Of a stretch of 15,533 nt of DNA, positions 7,507 to 15,301 are shown piece by piece (position 1 is the stretch's first letter; each line of letters starts with the position of its first letter). The notes under the pieces were generated by a model that was not told the DNA's origin, searched no databases, and was given only the letters and a program-made list of their open reading frames with translations. Position numbers and translations under genes: made by a program. Source of the DNA: EX4484-2 sp964592095 (GTDB lineage Archaea; Altiarchaeota; Altiarchaeia; IMC4; QMZM01); assembly GCA_964592095.1 (NCBI GenBank), contig CAZQER010000027.1:1-15533 (forward strand), given 5' to 3'.

Positions 7507-9254
7507 TGATAAAAATGGCCAAAATCATAAGAATTGCGGGACCTCTGGTTGAAGCAGATGGTATGAGGGGACATCAAATGCATGAGGTTGTTAGAGTAGG
7601 TGATGAGGGACTTATAGGAGAAATAATCAAACTTGAGGGAGATATAGCATCAATACAGGTGTATGAGGAGACGGGTGGTGTTAAACCAGGAGAACCAGTG
7701 AAGGGTACTGGGAGAACACTATCAGTAGAACTTGGGCCTGGAGTTCTTAAATCCATTTATGATGGGATTCAAAGACCCTTGAATCTTATTGAGAATATAT
7801 CTGGAAACTATATAACAAGGGGGATTTCTGTTCCACCAATAGACAAGACAAAAAAATGGAACTTCAAGGGTATTGTTAAAGAGGGTGATGAAGTATTTGG
7901 TGGTGATATTATAGGTGAGGTAAAGGAGACAAAAATCATAACCCATAAGATTATGATTCCACCAAATTTAAAGGGAACTGTAACACATATAGAAGAGGGT
8001 AAATTCAAGGTTAATGATACTGTATGTATTTTAGAGGATGATGGTAAGGAACACAAGATACAGATGATGCAGATATGGCCAGTTAGAAAACCAAGACCAT
8101 TTGTTGAAAAGTTTGATTGTGATGTTCCATTGATATCTGGACAAAGGATATTTGATACATTCTTCCCACTTGCAAAGGGAGGTACAGCAGCAATTCCTGG
8201 AGGTTTTGGTACCGGAAAGACGGTAACACAGCATCAGTTGGCAAAATGGGTTGATGCGGAGGTAATTGTCTATGTGGGTTGTGGTGAAAGGGGTAATGAA
8301 ATGACCGAAGTGCTTGAAGAATTTCCACATTTGGAGGATCCAAAGCATGGTTTTCCATTAATGGAAAGAACGGTGTTAATAGCAAATACATCAAATATGC
8401 CAGTTGCTGCAAGAGAGGCATCCGTATATACTGGAATAACACTGGCAGAGTATTATAGGGATATGGGTTATAATACTGCATTAATGGCTGATTCAACATC
8501 AAGATGGGCAGAGGCAATGAGAGAAATCTCCGGAAGGCTTGAGGAAATGCCTGGTGAGGAGGGATATCCAGCATATCTTGCATCCAGATTGGCAGAATTC
8601 TATGAGAGGTCTGGAAGGGTAAAATGCCTTGGAAGTGATAATAGGACGGGTTCAACCTCTATTATAGGTGCAGTTTCTCCACCCGGTGGTGATTTTTCAG
8701 AGCCAGTAACCCAGAATACATTGAGGGTAACACATGTGTTCTGGGCACTTGATGTAAAACTTGCTGATAGGAGGCATTTTCCAGCAATTAACTGGTTAAC
8801 ATCCTATTCTCTATATTCAGATACATTGAGTGATTGGTTTAACAATAATATAAACAAGAAATGGATGAGTAACAGAATAAAGGCTATGACTATACTTCAG
8901 AAGGAATCTGAACTGGAGGAGATAGTACAATTAGTAGGTCCCGATGCCCTTCCAGATAGAGAGAGGTTAATCCTTGATGTTGCGAGGATGATAAGAGAGG
9001 ACTTTTTACAGCAAAATGCGTATCATGAGGTAGATACATTCTGCCCTCTAAGGAAACAGTACAGAATGCTGAAGATAATACTCAAATTCCATGATTATGC
9101 ACTATCAGCGCTTGAAGGAGGTATGACACAAGAAGAAATATCCAGATTGGATGTTGTTGATAGTATAGCAAAAATGAAATATGTCCCAAATGAAACATTT
9201 GATAAGGAGTTTGATAGGATAGAGAAAAATATTGAAGAAAGTTTGGGAGGATAA
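7506..9254 (+). CDS. atpA: A-type ATP synthase catalytic subunit A
   Basis: Catalytic subunit of the A1 head; three copies alternate with subunit B, and ATP is made or hydrolysed at their interface. The 582-residue protein is full length. It has an N-terminal beta barrel, the A-specific bulge region (about 116-195), a P-loop GGFGTGKT at 232-239, the catalytic glutamate in GCGER (E261), and the Walker B stretch ALMADSTSRWAEA (325-337). The conserved EMPGEEGYPAYLASRLAEFYER follows at about 347-368. No intein interrupts the P-loop, although inteins occur there in Thermoplasma and Pyrococcus. The ATG at 7506 overlaps the atpF stop by one base; the ATG at 7515 is an equally reasonable start, three residues shorter. 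Subunit B follows after 5 bases. Confidence 0.99.
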   Translation: MIKMAKIIRIAGPLVEADGMRGHQMHEVVRVGDEGLIGEIIKLEGDIASIQVYEETGGVKPGEPVKGTGRTLSVELGPGVLKSIYDGIQRPLNLIENISGNYITRGISVPPIDKTKKWNFKGIVKEGDEVFGGDIIGEVKETKIITHKIMIPPNLKGTVTHIEEGKFKVNDTVCILEDDGKEHKIQMMQIWPVRKPRPFVEKFDCDVPLISGQRIFDTFFPLAKGGTAAIPGGFGTGKTVTQHQLAKWVDAEVIVYVGCGERGNEMTEVLEEFPHLEDPKHGFPLMERTVLIANTSNMPVAAREASVYTGITLAEYYRDMGYNTALMADSTSRWAEAMREISGRLEEMPGEEGYPAYLASRLAEFYERSGRVKCLGSDNRTGSTSIIGAVSPPGGDFSEPVTQNTLRVTHVFWALDVKLADRRHFPAINWLTSYSLYSDTLSDWFNNNINKKWMSNRIKAMTILQKESELEEIVQLVGPDALPDRERLILDVARMIREDFLQQNAYHEVDTFCPLRKQYRMLKIILKFHDYALSALEGGMTQEEISRLDVVDSIAKMKYVPNETFDKEFDRIEKNIEESLGG

Positions 9255-9259
9255 TTAAA

Positions 9260-10648
9260 ATGACAATTAAGGAATATACAAGTGTGGTAGAGATAACTGG
9301 GCCTTTGATGATAGTAGATAATGTGTCTGATGTCAGTTATGGGGAGGTCGTTGAGATAATAACTGCTGGAGGGGAGATTAGAACAGGACAGGTTCTTGAT
9401 GCAATGACTAACAAGGCAGTGGTGCAGGTATTTGAGAGAACATCCGGATTGGATACAAAGAATACTGTTGTAAGGTTTTTGGGAGAAACCATGAAGATTC
9501 CCGTATCAATAGATGTCTTGGGAAGAATATTTGATGGAGCGGGCAGACCCATGGATGGAAAGGGCGAGATTATTCCAGAGGATAGAAGAAATATTGAGGG
9601 AAATCCCATGAATCCATATGCAAGGGAATATCCAAGGGAATTCATACAAACTGGAATATCTGCAATAGATGGAATGAATACACTCGTAAGGGGACAAAAA
9701 CTTCCAATATTCTCAGGAGTGGGTCTTACACATAATGAATTGGCAGCCCAGATTGCAAGACAGGCCACAGTATTGGGTGAGAAGGAGGAATTTGCAGTTG
9801 TTTTTGCTGCAATGGGAATTACCGCAGGAGAGGCTTCTTTCTTTAGAAAGGATTTCAAAAGGACAGGAGCATTAGAGAGAATAGTTTCTTTTATAAATTT
9901 AGCAGATGATCCCACCATAGAGAGAATAATAACACCAAGAATTGCACTGACAACTGCAGAATTTTTAGCATTTGATAAAGACATGCATGTTCTTGTTATA
10001 TTAACTGATATGACCAATTATTGTGAGGCATTAAGGGAAGTCTCAGCAGCAAGAGAAGAAGTTCCAGGAAGAAGAGGCTATCCTGGTTATTTATATACAG
10101 ACCTATCCACAATATATGAAAGGGCAGGTAGAATCAAGGGTAAGAAGGGAAGTATTACTCAAATTCCCATACTCTCAATGCCAGGAGATGATATAACCCA
10201 TCCTATTCCAGACCTTACTGGGTATATCACAGAGGGTCAGATAGTATTATCAAGACAGCTACATAGAAAGAAGATTTATCCACCTATAGATGTTCTACCA
10301 TGTCTCTCAAGACTTATGAATCAGGGCATAGGTGCTGAAAGAACAAGAGAAGACCATTCAGATGTTTCAAATCAGTTATATGCGGCATATGCAGAGGGTC
10401 GTGATCTAAGGGATTTGGTTGCTGTTGTTGGTGAAGAGGCACTGACAGAGAGGGATAAAAAGTTTTTGGAATTTGCAGAAAGATTTGAGTCAGAATTTAT
10501 AAATCAAAGCTATGATGAAAACAGAACAATCTCCGATACATTGGATTTGGGATGGGAATTGCTATCTATTCTTGATGAGAGGGATTTAAAAAGAATAGAT
10601 CCAAAATACATAGAGAAATATCATCCTGCACACAGGAAGGGTTCATAA
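9260..10648 (+). CDS. atpB: A-type ATP synthase regulatory subunit B
   Basis: Non-catalytic subunit alternating with A in the A3B3 head; it contributes residues at the interface and does not itself hydrolyse ATP. The 462-residue protein is typical in length. It shows the N-terminal barrel (TGPLMIVD), PVSIDVLGRIFDGAGRPMDG (81-100), and the altered P-loop position SGVGLTHNE (152-160), lacking the GKT of the catalytic subunit as expected. The B signature LTDMTNYCEALREVSAAREE spans 248-267, and SRQLHRKKIYPPIDVLPCLSR lies at about 331-351. GGAGG (9246-9250), inside the end of atpA and 9 bases before the ATG, may act as a ribosome binding site, one of few in this window. atpD begins one base after its stop. 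Confidence 0.99.
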   Translation: MTIKEYTSVVEITGPLMIVDNVSDVSYGEVVEIITAGGEIRTGQVLDAMTNKAVVQVFERTSGLDTKNTVVRFLGETMKIPVSIDVLGRIFDGAGRPMDGKGEIIPEDRRNIEGNPMNPYAREYPREFIQTGISAIDGMNTLVRGQKLPIFSGVGLTHNELAAQIARQATVLGEKEEFAVVFAAMGITAGEASFFRKDFKRTGALERIVSFINLADDPTIERIITPRIALTTAEFLAFDKDMHVLVILTDMTNYCEALREVSAAREEVPGRRGYPGYLYTDLSTIYERAGRIKGKKGSITQIPILSMPGDDITHPIPDLTGYITEGQIVLSRQLHRKKIYPPIDVLPCLSRLMNQGIGAERTREDHSDVSNQLYAAYAEGRDLRDLVAVVGEEALTERDKKFLEFAERFESEFINQSYDENRTISDTLDLGWELLSILDERDLKRIDPKYIEKYHPAHRKGS

Positions 10649-10649
10649 A

Positions 10650-11297
10650 ATGGCAGATATCATAGAGGGTATCCATCCTACGAGGATGGAATTACTGGAA
10701 ATTAACAAAAAAATTGAACTTGCGGAGAAGGGATATAACCTTCTAAAAGAAAAAAGAGATACATTAATGACAGAATTTCTTGCCGTACTGGAAAAGGCAA
10801 AGGGTTTGAGAGAGGAGGTTGTAGAGGCTATGAATAAGGCATATGCCAATTTGATATCCGCAGAGGCAATAATGGGTTCCCCTGCTGTAGAATCAATTGC
10901 ATCAGCAATTCCAGAATCCAAGAGAATAGAAATATCATTAAAGAATGTCATGGGTGTGAGGACACCAAAAATTGACCTTATTACAGATGAAAATGCTGAA
11001 CTGAAAAAAGAATACAGGATTCCACTTACATCCTCAAAGCTTGATGATTCTGTTAAAAGCTTTAATATAGTTCTGGAGAGGTTAATAAATCTTGTGGAGA
11101 TTGAGGAGACAATAATACGACTTGGAAAAGAAATAAAAAAGATCAAAAGGAGGGTTAACGCATTAGAACATTTAATGATTCCAAGACTCAGAGCAACGCA
11201 GATTTATATAAAAATGCGTTTGGAGGAGATGGAAAGAGAGAATTTCTTCAGGCTAAAGACAGTGAAGAGAAAGAAGGAAAGGAAAGCAAAAATTTAA
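10650..11297 (+). CDS. atpD: A-type ATP synthase central stalk subunit D
   Basis: Subunit D is the central rotor axle that turns inside the A3B3 head. The 215-residue product has the family pattern: a long N-terminal helix beginning EGIHPTRMELLEINKKI, a middle segment with IPESKRIEISLKNVMGVRTPKI, and a second long C-terminal helix (NLVEIEETIIRLGKEIKKIKRRVNALE, split about residue 150-176, followed by the basic tail). It is one base after atpB, with an AGGAAGG-like purine stretch before the ATG. It is the last gene of the cluster here and ends 4 bases from the convergent pyrH stop, so no separate terminator fits between them. Confidence 0.97.
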   Translation: MADIIEGIHPTRMELLEINKKIELAEKGYNLLKEKRDTLMTEFLAVLEKAKGLREEVVEAMNKAYANLISAEAIMGSPAVESIASAIPESKRIEISLKNVMGVRTPKIDLITDENAELKKEYRIPLTSSKLDDSVKSFNIVLERLINLVEIEETIIRLGKEIKKIKRRVNALEHLMIPRLRATQIYIKMRLEEMERENFFRLKTVKRKKERKAKI

Positions 11298-11301
11298 TAC
11301 A

Positions 11302-11994
11302 TCAATCATTTATCACCATTGTTCCTTTGAACTCATTTCCTTCTATTGCCCTTTGCATATTCTTTATATCCCTACCATTGAGAAATATTGTTTTTATTTT
11401 CGACCTCTGGATGATTTTTACTGCAAGCATATCTATCAATTTATATTCTCCAGCATTAATAGATTTCTCTTGAACCATTTTTAGAAGTTTATTTATTGAG
11501 ATCTTATCATAGAGTTTGGCATTCTTGAACATCTCTGGGTCTTTATCGTATATCCCATCAACATCTGTTGCATTTATTAATAAATCGGCATTTACATATT
11601 CTGCAAGTAGCGCAGAGACACCGTCAGTACTATGTCCGGGATGAGTACCTCCCATTACAACTATCCTTCCATTATCCATTTCCTCCTTAGCCTTTTGAAA
11701 GTCTTTTGGGGGTTCTATCACAGCGTTATCTCCAATAGCTATTGCCAGAATTCTCGCATTCATTCTTGATATGTCTATTCCAATCAAATCACAAAAAGCC
11801 TCTGACGCATTGAACTCCCTTGCAATTTCTATATAATCTCCTGCTAATTCCCCACCACCAGTAACGATAGCAATTTTATTTCCCCCTCTCTGTAATTTAT
11901 TGATAAATTTTGAAATCTCTCTGATGTAGTTCTTATCAAGATTTTTATTTGTTCCATATATAATCGAACCACCAACGGATATCACAATTTTCAT
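11302..11994 (-). CDS. pyrH: Uridylate (UMP) kinase, archaeal type
   Basis: Phosphorylates UMP to UDP in pyrimidine nucleotide synthesis; an amino-acid-kinase-fold enzyme. The 230-residue protein has GGS at 8-10 (phosphate-binding loop), TGGGELA at 45-51, and the UMP-site segment CDLIGIDISRMNARIL (68-83). GHSTDGVSALLAE follows at 120-132, and NATDVDGIYDKDP at 141-153 in the nucleotide-binding part. Its length matches archaeal UMP kinases, which are slightly shorter than bacterial PyrH. It lies 17 bases downstream of the rhomboid gene on the same strand, so they probably share a transcript. No functional link between the two is evident. Confidence 0.96.
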   Translation of the reverse strand: MKIVISVGGSIIYGTNKNLDKNYIREISKFINKLQRGGNKIAIVTGGGELAGDYIEIAREFNASEAFCDLIGIDISRMNARILAIAIGDNAVIEPPKDFQKAKEEMDNGRIVVMGGTHPGHSTDGVSALLAEYVNADLLINATDVDGIYDKDPEMFKNAKLYDKISINKLLKMVQEKSINAGEYKLIDMLAVKIIQRSKIKTIFLNGRDIKNMQRAIEGNEFKGTMVIND

Positions 11995-12011
11995 CTTGAG
12001 GATTTATTCAG

Positions 12012-12614
12012 TTAATAAAATCTGTATCCATATCTATCCACTCCTATTTCTCCACCTCTAAATTTTATTCCATATAAAGCTCCGACAATCAGACCACCCA
12101 AGTGTCCAGACCACGCTATTCCTGGCATGAATGACATTATAAGCATAAATCCAAATACTGCAATATATAATGGCATTGGGAATGGTATTGGAAATATAAA
12201 TATTGTCAGATTTGGTCTTAGAATTGCAAGGCATGCAGCAACAGCAAAAACAGCACCTGATGCACCGACTATTCTTGTCTCTATTGACCAGAACCCCAAA
12301 AATCCTGTTATAACTGAAAGAATGCCTCCAAATAATCCGCCTATAAAATAGACCTTCAGGAAGTTATTTTCTCCTATAATCCTCTCCAAATAACTCCCAA
12401 GAAAAAACAAGCCCACCATATTAAACAGAAGATGCTCGAAGTTTGCATGTGTAAACATGCTCGTTATTAATGTCCATGGTTCCTTGAGAACATATATTGG
12501 CATGAGAGCGAACAGTTCAAATAATCTATAATTTGCAGCAGTAAAAAGAAAGACAATTATATTTACAGTAATTAAAAATTCTACAGCTCTAACATACATT
12601 CCTGCAATTCTCAT
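12012..12614 (-). CDS. Rhomboid-family intramembrane serine protease
   Basis: A six-helix membrane protein of the rhomboid (GlpG/S54) family, which cleaves substrates within or near the membrane. From the ATG at 12614 it is 200 residues. The catalytic serine is S119 in VGASGAVFAV, and the catalytic histidine is H171 in AWSGHLGGLIVG. H56 and N65 in THANFEHLLFNM provide the oxyanion-site pattern of active rhomboids. The PWTLITSMFTH and GSYLERIIG stretches are also typical. An upstream in-frame ATG at 12674 would add 20 hydrophobic residues, but a TATA-like box at 12643-12652 lies between the two starts, so I chose 12614. A further in-frame ATG at 12599 is possible. pyrH follows 17 bases downstream. 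The natural substrate cannot be inferred. Confidence 0.88.
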   Translation of the reverse strand: MRIAGMYVRAVEFLITVNIIVFLFTAANYRLFELFALMPIYVLKEPWTLITSMFTHANFEHLLFNMVGLFFLGSYLERIIGENNFLKVYFIGGLFGGILSVITGFLGFWSIETRIVGASGAVFAVAACLAILRPNLTIFIFPIPFPMPLYIAVFGFMLIMSFMPGIAWSGHLGGLIVGALYGIKFRGGEIGVDRYGYRFY

Positions 12615-12642
12615 TTTTATTTTTAAGAAATATGGATAGATA

Positions 12643-12652
12643 TTTATAAATA
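12643..12652 (-). promoter_or_regulatory. TATA-like box for the rhomboid-pyrH unit
   Basis: The tract tttataaata on the plus strand reads tatttataaa on the minus strand. It is centred about 33 bases before the ATG at 12614, so initiation about 26 bases downstream would give a leader of only several bases. This placement also argues against the longer start at 12674. Confidence 0.45.
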
Positions 12653-12693
12653 TAATAATCACATTAAAAATCAATATTTTAAACTGGTTTCCC

Positions 12694-12701
12694 TATATTT
12701 A
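12694..12701 (+). promoter_or_regulatory. TATA-like box for the tRNA-Glu unit
   Basis: The tract tatattta lies 38 bases before the tRNA sequence as it appears on the left contig (tRNA base 1 at 12732). That suits initiation roughly 10 bases before the mature 5' end, with RNase P removing the leader. It holds only if the two contig ends are the same locus. Confidence 0.38.
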
Positions 12702-12710
12702 TTTTCCATA

Positions 12711-12753
12711 AAAACAAACTCAACCAAAAATGCTCCCGTAGTGTAGACCGGCC
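12711..12753 (+). repeat. 43-base contig-end duplicate, left copy (with partial tRNA-Glu)
   Basis: These 43 bases are identical to 12854-12896 on the other side of the N run. The last 22 (12732-12753) are the 5' part of tRNA-Glu, cut in the D loop. The identity starts exactly at the first base after the Ns and stops exactly at the last base before them, as expected when two overlapping contig ends are scaffolded without merging. Treat this tRNA fragment as an assembly copy, not a pseudogene, unless reads show a tandem tRNA. Confidence 0.85.
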
Positions 12754-12853
12754 NNNNNNNNNNNNNNNNNNNNNNNNNNNNNNNNNNNNNNNNNNNNNNN
12801 NNNNNNNNNNNNNNNNNNNNNNNNNNNNNNNNNNNNNNNNNNNNNNNNNNNNN
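12754..12853. other. Assembly gap of exactly 100 N
   Basis: A run of exactly 100 undetermined bases, the conventional placeholder for a gap of unknown size. Because its flanks share 43 identical bases, the true sequence may contain no gap at all. Confidence 0.99.
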
Positions 12854-12896
12854 AAAACAAACTCAACCAAAAATGCTCCCGTAGTGTAGACCGGCC
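12854..12896 (+). repeat. 43-base contig-end duplicate, right copy
   Basis: Identical to 12711-12753. It covers 21 bases of leader and the first 22 bases of the complete tRNA-Glu gene. Confidence 0.85.
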
Positions 12897-12949
12897 AATC
12901 ATCCCGGCCTTTCGAGCCGGTGACCCGGGTTCAAATCCCGGCGGGAGCA
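12875..12949 (+). tRNA. trnE: tRNA-Glu (anticodon UUC)
   Basis: A complete 75-base cloverleaf. The acceptor stem gctcccg (12875-12881) pairs with cgggagc (12942-12948), and the discriminator is A12949. The D arm is 12884-12902, with GG in its loop. The anticodon stem ccggc/gccgg encloses loop ctttcga with anticodon TTC at 12911-12913. The T arm is ccggg-ttcaaat-cccgg (12925-12941). The variable region is four bases (lacking position 47) and U11-A24 is present, both features of glutamate tRNAs. CCA is not encoded and must be added by the CCA-adding enzyme. Sixteen of the 17 acceptor, anticodon and T-stem pairs are G-C. There is no intron. The next gene begins 19 bases after the 3' end. Confidence 0.97.
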
Positions 12950-12968
12950 ATCTCTTCTTTCTTTTAAG

Positions 12969-14369
12969 ATGGAAATGATAGATAAGAAATTTTGGAACGA
13001 TATATGTAAATTCTCAATGCAGTTGAAGGAGGAGGATGACATTTTCATTGTTAGTCATCACGATGCAGATGGTATTACTGCATGTGCCGTATTGATTGAT
13101 TTATTTCGTTTTTTGGAAAAGGATGTGGAATATATGATTACAAAACAACTTAATAGCAATACAATAAATAAAATTGACAATATAGACAAAACTATCGTTT
13201 TTTCAGATATGGGTTCCGGTCAGATTCCGTTAATTATAGATAGTGGTATAAAAAATTTTTATATTATAGACCATCATACACCCCATGGAGAATATAAAAA
13301 ACAGGTAAATCCGCATTTCTATGGATATGATGGAGGTGTTGATATTTCCGGGGCAGGGATGGCATACCTTGTAGCAAAATCCCTTAATAGGGATAAAATG
13401 GCACATATTGCTTTGGTAGGTGCAGTTGGTGATATGCAAGACTTTGATGGTAGATTACATTCATTAAATAGAATAATACTTAACGATGCAATAAAACAAA
13501 AGACAATAAAGGTAAAAAACGATTTGAGATTATTTGGCAGACAAAGTAGACCGCTACATATAATGCTAACATATGCATCTGATCCCATAATTCCTGGATT
13601 AACAGGGAATCAGAGAGCATGTCTTGAATTTATAGAATCCCTTGAGATAAATCCAAAAAGGGAGGATGATTCATGGAAAAGTTATGTTGATTTAAGCATT
13701 GAGGAAAGGAAAAAATTGATAAGTGCTTTATATATAAGACTTCTTGATTTTAATGTTCCAGAATACATAATACAGGGGATGATAGGCGAGGTATACACTC
13801 TACTAAAAGAAGAGAGGAGGACTGAATTGAGAGATGTAAAGGAATTTTCTACCTTGATGAATGCATGTGGCAGACATGAAAGACCAGAAATAGGTTTGAA
13901 TGTATGTCTTGGGGATAGGGATAGAAAATGGAAGGAGGCTAAAAAACTGTTGCAAAGACACAGGGAAATGTTGAGAGAAGGTATTGAATATTTATCGGAA
14001 AGAGGTGTCAAAGAACTTCCATTCCTTTATTACTTTGATTCTGAGGGAAGAATAAATGAGAACATTATCGGCGTTGTGGCTGGTATGGCTTATGGGGCGA
14101 GGATTATACCACCAGATAAACCAATTTTGGCTTTTGCTGACGATAAGGATGATTCAAGAATGATGAAGGTCTCTGCGAGGGCTAATTGGAATTTGATCAG
14201 AAGAGGAATACACTTAGGAAACGCAATGAATGAATGCAGTGCTATGGTTGATGGAGAAGGTGGTGGTCATGATATAGCAGCAGGTGCAAGAATACCAAAG
14301 GAAAAGAGAAATGAATTTATAACTGCTGTGAATGATATATTTAAATGCCAGATTGAAAAAAAGATATAA
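12969..14369 (+). CDS. DHH-family exonuclease, archaeal RecJ/GAN-like
   Basis: A 466-residue DHH/DHHA1 phosphoesterase resembling the archaeal RecJ-like nuclease GAN, which associates with GINS at the replication fork and degrades single-stranded nucleic acid. Metal-binding motifs are HHDADG (30-35), D80 in VFSDMGSG, DHH (101-103) in IIDHHTP, and D155 in GAVGD. The C-terminal DHHA1 domain carries GGGH at 431-434 followed by DIAAGA. Length fits archaeal RecJ/GAN rather than the shorter NrnA-type nanoRNases, though a general DHH phosphoesterase role cannot be excluded. The ATG at 12969 comes 19 bases after the tRNA; a second ATG at 12975 is possible. No TATA box fits in that space, so expression probably depends on read-through from the tRNA. 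trxB begins 2 bases after its stop. Confidence 0.92.
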   Translation: MEMIDKKFWNDICKFSMQLKEEDDIFIVSHHDADGITACAVLIDLFRFLEKDVEYMITKQLNSNTINKIDNIDKTIVFSDMGSGQIPLIIDSGIKNFYIIDHHTPHGEYKKQVNPHFYGYDGGVDISGAGMAYLVAKSLNRDKMAHIALVGAVGDMQDFDGRLHSLNRIILNDAIKQKTIKVKNDLRLFGRQSRPLHIMLTYASDPIIPGLTGNQRACLEFIESLEINPKREDDSWKSYVDLSIEERKKLISALYIRLLDFNVPEYIIQGMIGEVYTLLKEERRTELRDVKEFSTLMNACGRHERPEIGLNVCLGDRDRKWKEAKKLLQRHREMLREGIEYLSERGVKELPFLYYFDSEGRINENIIGVVAGMAYGARIIPPDKPILAFADDKDDSRMMKVSARANWNLIRRGIHLGNAMNECSAMVDGEGGGHDIAAGARIPKEKRNEFITAVNDIFKCQIEKKI

Positions 14370-14371
14370 AA

Positions 14372-15289
14372 ATGGTCTACGATGTCATAATCATTGGTGG
14401 TGGACCAGCAGGGGTTACAGCAGCTATCTATGCAAAGAGGAGCGGTTTAGATATACTTCTAATAGAGAAGGGTATAATTGGTGGTAAGATTGTAAACGCA
14501 ACATCTCTGGAAAATTATCCAGGCTTTGTATCAATTTCAGGAATTGAATTTGCTGATAAACTAAAGGAGCAATTAGAGAGGTTAAATATAAATATTCTTT
14601 ATGATAATGTAATACACCTAAATCTGCAAGAAAAAGAAAAGGAGATAAAGACAAAAAATAAGACATTTAAAACAAAAACAGTAATCTTAGCATCTGGAAC
14701 AGAAAATAGAAAACTTGGTATCAAAGGTGAAGATGAGTTTATTGGAAGAGGTGTTAGTTTCTGTGCTACATGTGATGCGCCATTCTTTAAAAACAAAACG
14801 GTTGCTGTTGTGGGTGGAGGGAATTCTGCTGTTGAAGAGGCGTTATATCTCAGTGGAATTGCATCCAATGTTTATCTTATACACAGGAGGGATATATTGA
14901 GAGCAGAAAGGGTCAGACGGGAAAAACTGAAAGAAAGGAATGTAAAGGTTTTGCTTAATATGGAGGTTGAGGAGATAAATGGAGATAAATTTGTTAAATC
15001 AATAACATTGAGGAATAATAAGGATAATAGAATTTCAGAGATAAATGTTGATGGGGTTTTTATTTCCATAGGTTATGTTCCCTCAACAATAATTGCAAGG
15101 GATGCCGGAGTAAATGTGGATAAAGATGGTTATATCATAGTTGACAGGTATCAGAGAACCAATATTGACGGTGTATTTGCAGCAGGTGATGTTACAGGAG
15201 GTATTATGCAGGTATCAACAGCAGTTGGTGAGGGTACCGTGGCTGGAATTTCAGCATATAATTTCATTAAAAAACCATACTGGACATAG
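14372..15289 (+). CDS. trxB: Thioredoxin reductase (NADPH, FAD)
   Basis: Low-molecular-weight flavoprotein that passes electrons from NADPH through FAD to a redox disulfide and on to thioredoxin or a glutaredoxin-like protein. The 305-residue protein shows an N-terminal FAD-binding GGGPAG (9-14), the redox centre CATC (C131, C134), and the second dinucleotide fold VVGGGNSAVEEA (146-157). HRRD at 171-174, with downstream arginines at 177, 180, 182 and 183, favours NADPH. The C-terminal FAD motif FAAGDVTGG is near 270. Length is standard. It starts 2 bases after the DHH nuclease stop, so the two are co-transcribed; no direct functional link is apparent. No thioredoxin gene is in the window. Some archaeal homologues use other electron donors, so the cofactor is inferred. 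Confidence 0.95.
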   Translation: MVYDVIIIGGGPAGVTAAIYAKRSGLDILLIEKGIIGGKIVNATSLENYPGFVSISGIEFADKLKEQLERLNINILYDNVIHLNLQEKEKEIKTKNKTFKTKTVILASGTENRKLGIKGEDEFIGRGVSFCATCDAPFFKNKTVAVVGGGNSAVEEALYLSGIASNVYLIHRRDILRAERVRREKLKERNVKVLLNMEVEEINGDKFVKSITLRNNKDNRISEINVDGVFISIGYVPSTIIARDAGVNVDKDGYIIVDRYQRTNIDGVFAAGDVTGGIMQVSTAVGEGTVAGISAYNFIKKPYWT

Positions 15290-15301
15290 CAGGAGATATC
15301 C

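Noticed and set aside
8195..8230. Possible intein at the atpA P-loop
   Set aside because: The GGFGTGKT loop is continuous and the protein has normal length, so this known insertion site is empty.
8083..8655. 190-codon antisense ORF inside atpA
   Set aside because: It lies wholly opposite a highly conserved catalytic subunit, has biased proline/leucine/histidine composition and resembles no family. Shadow of atpA codon bias.
12732..12753. Second tRNA-Glu or tRNA pseudogene left of the gap
   Set aside because: It belongs to a 43-base exact duplicate ending at the N run, so a contig overlap is the simpler explanation. It is kept only as a repeat feature.
12711..12896. CRISPR-like or mobile-element direct repeats
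   Set aside because: Only two copies separated by Ns, containing a tRNA end. There is no spacer pattern, transposase or integrase in the window to suggest integration at the tRNA.
12679..12950. Two minus-strand ORFs crossing the N run and the tRNA
   Set aside because: They are held open by undetermined bases and repeat the same contig-end sequence. Their peptides are translations of tRNA antisense.
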